Source: CAZWUZ01 sp964637655 [NCBI: uncultured bacterium] (lineage in GTDB: Bacteria > DAOPZR01). From it: a stretch of 13,834 bases of DNA. The first letter of the stretch is position 1, and each line of letters begins with the position of its first letter. The notes beneath the pieces are model-generated. The model was not told the origin of the DNA. It made no database searches and saw only the letters and a list, made by a program, of their open reading frames with translations. This document shows, one piece after another, positions 6,037-12,600 of this stretch. A program made the position numbers and the translations under genes. The stretch is from the NCBI GenBank assembly GCA_964637655.1, contig CAZWUZ010000072.1, positions 1-13,834 on the forward strand. The letters run 5' to 3'.

Positions 6037-6834
6037 ATGATACGTGAGTACTACCGGCCGAAAAGCGTGAAAGAAGCGGTTGCGCTCAAGGCGAAACTGA
6101 AACAGGCGGCGTACCTGGGCGGGGGGACGGAACTCAACTCCTCCTATACTACCGCCAAGCCACTGGCGGTGATTGCCCTTGACGGACTGAAACTCGACGG
6201 CTGCAAAAAGACGGCGGCAGGTGTCAGCATCGGTGCGTGCGTCACGCTGCAGGCGCTGGCAGACAGCACAAAGGTGCCACCGGCGCTGCGCGTGGCGGTA
6301 GCGCAGGTAATCAACCGCAATGTGCGCAATGTCGCCACGCTCGGCGGCAATATCGGCGGCAACAAGTCCTGCTCCAACCTCATTCCGACGCTGCTCGCGC
6401 TCGGGGCGAAACTCAAGGTGGCGGGCAAAACCGGGACGAAGACCGTCGCGCTCGAGGACTACCTGCAGAAACCGCAGGGGCTCATCGTCAGCGTCGAACT
6501 GCCCAAAACGAAGGCGAAGGTCGCGTCGCGCGTCTTCCGCCGCACCGCCAACGACATCTCGCTGATTGTCGTCGCGGTCGGCATCACGCAGGTCAAGGGC
6601 GTGGTCACGGACGCGGTGGTGGCGGTCGGCGGGGTCAACAAGACCGTGGTGCGCCTGCGCCGCGTCGAACAGGGACTGCTCGACGTGGTGGTGCCGCACG
6701 ACGACAGTATCGCGGCCGATGTGGCGAAGGACAAACTGGTCGTGACGAAGTCCGACATCCGCGGCAGCGCGGAATTCAAGCGCCATCTGGCCGGCGTCCT
6801 CGTGGCGGAAGCGGTGGCGGAGGCGGTGCTCTGA
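6037..6834 (+). CDS. ygfM: FAD-binding subunit of XdhD-type molybdenum hydroxylase (YgfM-like)
   Basis: A 265-residue FAD subunit. The first FAD motif is LGGGTEL (residues 27-33) and the second is NRNVRNVATLGGN (93-105), closer to the family norm than in the first operon. The start MIREYYRP and the end (DIRGSAEFKRHLAGVLVAE) resemble E. coli YgfM as I recall it, including its length of about 260 residues. YgfM-type subunits pair with XdhD-type fused Fe-S/Mo subunits, which is exactly the next gene here. It should carry electrons from that subunit to an unknown acceptor in the cytoplasm. The start is fixed by the strong GGAGGTGA at 6026-6033. It is the first gene of the operon and its TGA overlaps the next ATG by one base. 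It is Lys-rich, unlike the Arg-rich paralogue at 1403-2251. Confidence 0.88.
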   Translation: MIREYYRPKSVKEAVALKAKLKQAAYLGGGTELNSSYTTAKPLAVIALDGLKLDGCKKTAAGVSIGACVTLQALADSTKVPPALRVAVAQVINRNVRNVATLGGNIGGNKSCSNLIPTLLALGAKLKVAGKTGTKTVALEDYLQKPQGLIVSVELPKTKAKVASRVFRRTANDISLIVVAVGITQVKGVVTDAVVAVGGVNKTVVRLRRVEQGLLDVVVPHDDSIAADVAKDKLVVTKSDIRGSAEFKRHLAGVLVAEAVAEAVL

Positions 6835-9707
6835 TGCAGATCGAATTCACGCTCAACGGCATCCTGCGGAAACTCGACACCGAACCCGGCGCCTGCGTGC
6901 GCGACCTGCTGCAGCGCGAAGGCGTGGTCTCCGTGCGCAACGGCTGCGACGGGCAGGGCTCATGCGGCAACTGCGCCGTGCTGCTCGACGGCAAACTCGT
7001 CAACTCCTGCCTGCTGGTGGCAGCGCAACTCGACGGCCACGATGTGGTCACCGTCGACTACTACAGCCGGCAGCGGACGCTGACCGCGGTGCAGTCGTCG
7101 CTGGTCGACGCGGGCGTGGTGCAGTGCGGCTACTGCACGCCGGCCATGGTACTCGCTGTTGAGGAACTCCTCGGGCGCGTCAAGGCGCCGACCAAGGATG
7201 AGGTCAAGGACGCCCTCTCGGGTATTTTCTGCCGCTGCACGGGGTACGAGCAACTCTTCCTCGCGGTCGACATGGCGGTCAAACGCCTCAACGACCCGGA
7301 CTACACCCCGGTGGTCGCCCCGTCGTTCCGCGACGACACCCGCGTGGTGGGCAAGCCGAAGCGCAAGGTGGACGGGCCCAAACTCGTGCGCGGCGAGCGC
7401 GCCTTCGTCGAAGACATGGTGCCGCGCGACGCCTGCCGCATGAAGGTGTTGCGCTCACCCTACGCGCATGCCTATATCAAGGACATCGACACCAGCGCGG
7501 CGGAGAAAATCCCGGGGGTGGTCTATATCCTCACCCATAAGAACTGCCCGGACATCTGGTACAACCAGGCGGGGCAGGGGTTCCCCGAGCCGTCACCGTA
7601 CGACCGCAAGCTGGTCGGGCGCAAGATGCTGCATGTCGGCGATCGCGTCGCGGCCATCGTCGCTGAAACCGAGGAAATCGCGCTCGCGGCGATGAAGAAG
7701 ATCAAGATCAAATGGGAAGTGCTCAAGCCCGTCCTCACCATCGAAGATGCCGCAGCACCGGGCGCCCCGGTCGTCCATAAGAGTGAGGTCGAGTACGTCG
7801 TTGGTGCGCCGGACAACCTCAAGGCCTACAACAAGCAGGCGGACCCGCGCGACGGGAAGATCATCTACCAGTTTCCCATCCACGGTGATCCGCACCGCAA
7901 CATCGCTGCGGGGGTCGCCGGCGGCATCGGCGACGTGGAAAAGGGCCTCGCGGAGGCGGACGTCGTTATCGAGCGTGAATACGAGAGTACGCAGATCCAG
8001 TGCACCCCGGCGGAACCGCATGTCGTCTACTGCCGCATGGACGGCGACCGGCTCGTCATCCACGCTTCCACGCAGGTGCCGTGGCATTTGCGGCGCATTG
8101 TCGCGCGCGTGCTCGGCGGAGTGGACGAGAACCGCATCCGCGTCATCAAGGAGCGCGTCGGTGGCGGGTTCGGCTCCAAGCAGGACATCGTGCTCGAGGA
8201 ACTCGTTGCCTACCTCACGTGGACGACAGGCCGCCCCATCTACCAGCGGTTTACCCGCGAAGAGGAATTCATCGCTTCGCGCACGCGCCACGTGATGAAG
8301 ATCAAGGTCAAACTCGGGGCGAAGAAGGACGGGCGGCTCACCGCGGTCTACATGGACCTGCGCGCCAATACCGGCCCGTACGGTTCGCATTGCCTCACCG
8401 TGCCGATGAACGCCTGCTCCAAGTCGCTCCCGCTGTTCCTCTGCGACAACATGGGCTTCAAGGTGACCACCTACTACTCCAATATCCCGCCGACGGGCGC
8501 CTATCAGGGCTATGGCGCGCCCAAGGGATCGTTCGCGCTGCAACTGGCCGCCGCGGAACTGGCGGAAAAACTGGGCATGGACCATCTCGCATTTATCGAG
8601 CAGAACCGCGTGCGTGACGGGGTGATGCTGGAAATCCTGCGCTGTCTCGGCGAGGGGCGCGAAGGCACGCCGCAGCGCGTGTCGAGCTGCGGACTGGAAC
8701 CCGCGCTCAAGCGCGGCGCCGAAATGATCAAGTGGGGAAAGAAGGAAACCGCTGCCGACCCGCACATCAAAATCGGCAAGGGCTTCGCCATCATCCAGCA
8801 GGGCTCGGGACTCCCCGGCCTCGATTCCGCCAATGCCGAGGTGAAACTCCTCTCTGACGGGAGTTTCATGCTGCTTTCGGGCGGCACTGACCTGGGGACC
8901 GGGCTCGATACCGTCACGGTGAAATTCGCCGCGGAAGTGCTCTGTGTCGACATGAACAAGGTGAGCATCATCGCCGCCGATACCGATATCACCCCGTTCG
9001 ACGTGGGCGCCTACGCCTCCAGCGGCACCTACTTCTCGGGCGCCGCCGCGATGAATGCCGCCAAGGACATGAAGGCGAAACTCATCCGCGAGGCGGCGAA
9101 GTTGCTGGGCGAGCCGGAAGCGGATCTGGTGCTCGAGTATCCGGGGTTCGTGAAAGGCAAAAAGGGCAAAGTGTCGTACTGGGATATCGCCCACAATGCC
9201 GAGACGGGCGTCGGCTGCGGTGCGCTGTCAGGGCTCGGACATTTCACCACGGATAACGCGTCGTTTCCTTACGGTGCGCACTTCGCGCAGGTGTCGGTCA
9301 ACACGAAGACGGGGTTGGTCACGGTGCAGAAGTATTTTGCGCTGCAGGACTGCGGCACGCCGGTCAATCCCGAACTCGCGCTCGGCCAGATCTACGGGGG
9401 TGCGCTCAAAACCATCGGGCACTCGCTGTACGAGGAGATGATCCTCGACAAGGACGGCCGCTGCCTCAACGCCAACCTGCTCGACTACAAGGTGCCGATG
9501 ATCGGCGATATCCCCGAGGACTTCAGGGCGGAACTGGTCTTTACCGACGATCCGTTCGGTCCCTTTGGCAGCAAGTCGATCTCGGAGATAGCCTGCAACG
9601 GCGCCGCGCCGGCCATTGCCGATGCCATCCACGACGCCATCGGCGTCTGGATCCGCGACTGGCCCTTCAGCCCGGAAAAGGTGTTGCGTCATTTGGGAAA
9701 GTTGTAG
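6834..9707 (+). CDS. xdhD: XdhD-type molybdenum hydroxylase, fused 2Fe-2S and molybdopterin subunit
   Basis: A 957-residue protein with a 2Fe-2S unit (residues about 1-155) fused to a full Mo subunit (about 160-957). The cluster ligands are Cys38, Cys44, Cys47 and Cys59, then Cys98, Cys101, Cys133 and Cys135. The first pair is spaced C-x5-C rather than the usual C-x4-C. The Mo loop GGGFGSKQ is at 443-450 and GAYQGYGAPKG includes Gln558. SKSISE carries the catalytic-type Glu918. Fusion, length and many motifs (VIKERVGGGFGSKQD, GPFGSKSISEI) match E. coli XdhD, a 956-residue predicted hypoxanthine or related oxidase of the selenium-linked group. As I recall, E. coli XdhD has lost these cysteines, whereas this copy keeps all eight. 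The ATG at 6834 overlaps the previous TGA, with GGAGG at 6819-6823; the longer open frame from 6237 is a shadow of ygfM. The true substrate is unknown. Confidence 0.93.
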   Translation: MQIEFTLNGILRKLDTEPGACVRDLLQREGVVSVRNGCDGQGSCGNCAVLLDGKLVNSCLLVAAQLDGHDVVTVDYYSRQRTLTAVQSSLVDAGVVQCGYCTPAMVLAVEELLGRVKAPTKDEVKDALSGIFCRCTGYEQLFLAVDMAVKRLNDPDYTPVVAPSFRDDTRVVGKPKRKVDGPKLVRGERAFVEDMVPRDACRMKVLRSPYAHAYIKDIDTSAAEKIPGVVYILTHKNCPDIWYNQAGQGFPEPSPYDRKLVGRKMLHVGDRVAAIVAETEEIALAAMKKIKIKWEVLKPVLTIEDAAAPGAPVVHKSEVEYVVGAPDNLKAYNKQADPRDGKIIYQFPIHGDPHRNIAAGVAGGIGDVEKGLAEADVVIEREYESTQIQCTPAEPHVVYCRMDGDRLVIHASTQVPWHLRRIVARVLGGVDENRIRVIKERVGGGFGSKQDIVLEELVAYLTWTTGRPIYQRFTREEEFIASRTRHVMKIKVKLGAKKDGRLTAVYMDLRANTGPYGSHCLTVPMNACSKSLPLFLCDNMGFKVTTYYSNIPPTGAYQGYGAPKGSFALQLAAAELAEKLGMDHLAFIEQNRVRDGVMLEILRCLGEGREGTPQRVSSCGLEPALKRGAEMIKWGKKETAADPHIKIGKGFAIIQQGSGLPGLDSANAEVKLLSDGSFMLLSGGTDLGTGLDTVTVKFAAEVLCVDMNKVSIIAADTDITPFDVGAYASSGTYFSGAAAMNAAKDMKAKLIREAAKLLGEPEADLVLEYPGFVKGKKGKVSYWDIAHNAETGVGCGALSGLGHFTTDNASFPYGAHFAQVSVNTKTGLVTVQKYFALQDCGTPVNPELALGQIYGGALKTIGHSLYEEMILDKDGRCLNANLLDYKVPMIGDIPEDFRAELVFTDDPFGPFGSKSISEIACNGAAPAIADAIHDAIGVWIRDWPFSPEKVLRHLGKL

Positions 9708-9710
9708 CGC

Positions 9711-10424
9711 GTGTCAAAGATCCGTTTGCTGCCGCGTCATTTGGTCTGCCAGCACCTGGAAAATCTGTCGCGTGCGGCATTGGAAGAACAACAGGAAATC
9801 ATCCGCGATTTCGTGCGTAATCGGCACGGTTTGTATGCGTTGTACCGTAACGACCGCCTGTATTACGTTGGCCTGGCATCCAATCTGCGTTCGCGACTGA
9901 CGGCACATTTGCGTGACCGCCACCGCGATACGTGGAACCGTTTCAGCGTGTATTTGACTATCGGTGATGACCGTTTGCGTGAATTGGAAGCGCTGGTTGT
10001 GCGCATAGCGCAACCGGGGGGCAACCGGCAGAAGGGTAAGTTGTCGAAGTCACAGGATCTGCGCACGTTGTTTCGTCGGCGCATGAATGAATGCCACAAG
10101 CAGAAAATCGCGTCTATGATGGGGGATTCCCCCCGGCGGCGTGCGCTTCCCGGAAGCAAACAACGCGCGACCGGCACCGGCAGGGTGCCCGCGTTGGCAA
10201 AATATTCACGGCAGCCGTTTCGTTTGCGCTGGCACTTCAAGGGCAAACTGTACCGCGCCGCGGTTCGTCGTGACGGCACCATACGCGTTCACGGGAAAAA
10301 TTATAATTCTCCGTCTATGGCCGCCTATGCGCTGCGTCATCGTCCGACCAACGGCTGGTTAGTGTGGGAATTCGAGCGTGCGCCTGGTGACTGGGTAAAA
10401 CTCGATATTCTGCGGAAAAGGTGA
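9711..10424 (+). CDS. GIY-YIG nuclease with C-terminal RAMA-like domain
   Basis: A 237-residue protein. Residues 40-110 are a GIY-YIG nuclease core: GLY (40-42), YVG (52-54), the LRSRL segment with the expected catalytic Arg (60-62), His66, the metal-binding Glu in RELEALV (91-93) and Asn105. A basic linker (about 110-165) leads to a C-terminal domain (about 170-236). Its pattern DGTIRVHGKNYNSPSMAAY then NGWLVWEF resembles RAMA, a domain known from restriction and DNA-modification proteins, possibly for reading modified DNA; a DUF2924-like fold is an alternative. Start is GTG 9711, 3 nt after the xdhD stop, with GGGAAA at 9695-9700. TTG Leu and CGT Arg codons are commoner than in the neighbours and the base composition is less GC-rich, which suggests separate acquisition. 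It shares the operon by position, with no obvious metabolic link. It could act in repair, restriction or mobility. Confidence 0.8.
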   Translation: MSKIRLLPRHLVCQHLENLSRAALEEQQEIIRDFVRNRHGLYALYRNDRLYYVGLASNLRSRLTAHLRDRHRDTWNRFSVYLTIGDDRLRELEALVVRIAQPGGNRQKGKLSKSQDLRTLFRRRMNECHKQKIASMMGDSPRRRALPGSKQRATGTGRVPALAKYSRQPFRLRWHFKGKLYRAAVRRDGTIRVHGKNYNSPSMAAYALRHRPTNGWLVWEFERAPGDWVKLDILRKR

Positions 10425-10486
10425 CGCATGACCGCAACACAAAACGTCTGATCAATGACTATGGTGCAGGCCTTTTGTGATGTGGA

Positions 10487-12295
10487 CTACAGGTTTTCTT
10501 CGGTATAGAGGGTCAGTTCGAGCAGGCGCTCGAGCAATTGCTCGGCGGGCATTCCCGGAAAATTGTGCAGCACCAGTTCCTTGCTGAATAACCGACAGAT
10601 ATAGCGCACCTTGCGCGCGGCGCTGCGGGCGGCATAGACAAAGTCGCGGTGCCCGCTGTTGACCACCACCACATTATGCTCACGGTCATAGCGCGACCGC
10701 CACAGTTCGCCGGGCGCTGATTGCAGTGTGTAATTCGGCAGGCCTGGCAGCACTCCCGTGCTGCGCGTTGCCAGCAGTTCATCGGTTACCGTCAGCAGGC
10801 ATTCCGCGGTGACAACGGTGTCTTCTTCGCTGACCGTGACCGACAACCGCACGAGGCAGGGTTCAGCCGGCGCGGTGAAGGTCACGGTTTCTGTGTTGTC
10901 GGCATCGAGTGAACCGCCGCCCTCGATGATATGCCAGTCGATGCGCAGCGCGCGCTCGAGGCGGCGGCGTGACTTATCACGCGCGACCACGGTAAGCCGG
11001 CGCGTGGCGGCAACGCGCACCACGGCGGAGGCGGGGGCAATGCGTGCGCTGAACAGCGGCCCGGCATGCGCGAAAAACGCCAGTTGCCGGTCGTCCGGTT
11101 CGATACCGTCCGGCGCCGCCAGGGGTTCACCGCCCGGTGTACCGGGGACGCAGATGCCCGGGGCGCTCTCCACACTGGCCGTGCCGCCACCACCGGGCGC
11201 ACCCGGCCGCCCGGCGCGTCCCGCCATGGCAAACCAGTCGTACTCCTCGGCCGGCAGGGTCAGCAGCGCTTCGCGCAGCGCGCGCTGCACGGTGCGCAGC
11301 GTGTCGCGGCTGGTCTTTTCCTCAGCGGCCTGCCGTTGCGCAGCGATGACGGCCTGCAGTTCAGCGGCCAGTGGCGCGCAGGCGGTGACGGCCTCGCTGA
11401 ACGCGGCGTCCTGAATGACCCCGTCGCGCGTGCCCGGGGTCAGGTTGAGAAACGGGATGTCGATGATCCCCTGCAGGCAATGCGCGTTCCACGGTTCCGC
11501 GGCAAAATGCGGCAGGCGCGTGATGTCCTCGAGCACACGCGTGCCGTTGCGGTACAGGCCGATGCGATTCTCCGGGTTGGTTTCGTTGAGATACAGTTCG
11601 CAGTAGAGGTCACCCTGCGGCGCGCGCAGCGTCGGCAGATGGTGCAGCAGGCGCCCGTTGAACTGGCGCGGCTCGACCGGGTACTCGCGGCGTGCGTTGC
11701 GGTCGATGATGCGGATGCGCACTCCCGTGGTGCGGATGCGGTCGCGCAGTTCCGCGGCAAGATACCACTGGATTTTCTCTCCGGAGAGCGAGCGCAGGCC
11801 GGCGAGTAACGGCGTGATCAGCAAATCGGTGCCGCGTGTTTCCACCAATGCGCGCGCCCGGCGGATCTGGAAGCCCGGTTCGCCGCGTTGCAGGCGCATT
11901 TGCCATGCCGTGCCGTCAGCCCCGGCGGATGTCATGGTTAGTGCCTCACCGACTGTCCAGAAACTGAGCAGCCCGATGCCGAATTCGCCCTGCAGTCCGG
12001 ATGCACCCTCATGCTTGAGCCGGCGCTTGAGCGAATCACAGACATGAGTGGCGACATAGCGAAAATCGGGGATGCCGTCGTGGTCGCGAGGGATTCCCTC
12101 GCCGTCGTCGGTCAAACGCAGGTACTGCTGGCCCCGTTCGCGTCCGCGCACAATGGTGATGGTGTGTGCTTTCGCGTCTATGCTGTTCTCGACAAACTCG
12201 GCGATGGCTTTCAGCGGGTTGTTCTGGGACAGGGCGATGATGGTGATGGCGTTCCAGCTGTCCCCGATGCGGAGTTCGCCGGCAATGCCGCTCAC
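10487..12295 (-). CDS. GHKL-family ATPase (MutL/MORC/HSP90-like) with Ig-like insert
   Basis: A 602-residue protein. The ATP site is clear: EFVENSIDA (residues 33-41, with Glu33 and Asn37), DDGEGIP (63-69) and the lid-type GEFGIGLLSF (103-112). These match the MutL/MORC/HSP90 branch of GHKL ATPases better than histidine kinases. A transducer-like region reaches about residue 340. It is followed by a Gly/Pro-rich linker (358-402), a beta-rich Ig-like segment (about 434-508, with WHIIEGGG and TVTFTAP) and a conserved-looking C-terminal domain (about 520-602, with VVVVNSGHRDF and the helical RKVRYICRLFSKEL). GHKL ATPases of this branch act as ATP-driven clamps. The GTG start at 12295 overlaps the STAS stop by 4 nt and has no strong ribosome-binding site of its own, so translation is probably coupled. 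Its target is unknown; it converges with the nuclease. Confidence 0.85.
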   Translation of the reverse strand: MSGIAGELRIGDSWNAITIIALSQNNPLKAIAEFVENSIDAKAHTITIVRGRERGQQYLRLTDDGEGIPRDHDGIPDFRYVATHVCDSLKRRLKHEGASGLQGEFGIGLLSFWTVGEALTMTSAGADGTAWQMRLQRGEPGFQIRRARALVETRGTDLLITPLLAGLRSLSGEKIQWYLAAELRDRIRTTGVRIRIIDRNARREYPVEPRQFNGRLLHHLPTLRAPQGDLYCELYLNETNPENRIGLYRNGTRVLEDITRLPHFAAEPWNAHCLQGIIDIPFLNLTPGTRDGVIQDAAFSEAVTACAPLAAELQAVIAAQRQAAEEKTSRDTLRTVQRALREALLTLPAEEYDWFAMAGRAGRPGAPGGGGTASVESAPGICVPGTPGGEPLAAPDGIEPDDRQLAFFAHAGPLFSARIAPASAVVRVAATRRLTVVARDKSRRRLERALRIDWHIIEGGGSLDADNTETVTFTAPAEPCLVRLSVTVSEEDTVVTAECLLTVTDELLATRSTGVLPGLPNYTLQSAPGELWRSRYDREHNVVVVNSGHRDFVYAARSAARKVRYICRLFSKELVLHNFPGMPAEQLLERLLELTLYTEENL

Positions 12296-12588
12296 GCGAG
12301 GGTGAGCACCTGGTCGAGTCCCGAGATCTTGAAGACCTTGAGCACGTCGGGGGAGCAGCCGCGGAGACAGAACCGCTCCTTGCCCGTCACCTTGGCGGTC
12401 TTCACGCAGAGGCGGAGAAACGCCGAGGAGACGAACGCCACCTGCGCCAGGTCGAAGACCACGCTGCGGTCGCGCACCTGCTCCAGTTCACCCTGCACCG
12501 CGAGTTCGTCCTTCATCACGGTCATGGCGTCGAGGCGCCCCGAAAAGGCGCAGGTAATCGTGCTGTCAGTGGATGTGCAGGTGACCAT
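12292..12588 (-). CDS. STAS-domain protein (anti-sigma factor antagonist type)
   Basis: A 98-residue single-domain protein. The central part reads VVFDLAQVAFVSSAFLRLC (residues 43-61). This matches the STAS core: an Asp-Leu strand, then a Ser pair at the start of the helix, where SpoIIAA-type proteins are phosphorylated. Ser55 is the probable phospho-site; the usual following Gly is Phe57. Proteins of this kind normally bind an anti-sigma kinase and switch partners upon phosphorylation. The ATG at 12588 has a strong GGGAGGA 6 nt upstream. It lies 12 nt after the aldehyde dehydrogenase stop and overlaps the GHKL ATPase start by 4 nt, so the three genes look like one operon. No RsbW/SpoIIAB-type kinase, PP2C phosphatase or sigma factor is in the window. 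The adjacent GHKL protein is therefore the obvious candidate partner, although it belongs to a different branch. Confidence 0.85.
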   Translation of the reverse strand: MVTCTSTDSTITCAFSGRLDAMTVMKDELAVQGELEQVRDRSVVFDLAQVAFVSSAFLRLCVKTAKVTGKERFCLRGCSPDVLKVFKISGLDQVLTLA

Positions 12589-12600
12589 GGCGGTCCTCCC

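Noticed and set aside
7593-9194. 533-codon open frame on the minus strand opposite xdhD
   Set aside because: It lies wholly opposite a gene with full domain motifs; long antisense frames are expected in GC-rich DNA and its translation shows no recognisable motif.
2728-9707. Selenocysteine in the Mo subunits
   Set aside because: No in-frame TGA is present in either Mo subunit; any selenium in this enzyme group would be a non-protein ligand, which sequence cannot show.
10438-10479. Inverted repeat CACAAAA / TTTTGTG between the convergent nuclease and ATPase genes
   Set aside because: A 7-bp AT-rich stem with a 28-nt loop is too weak for a terminator; no better terminator is visible in this gap.
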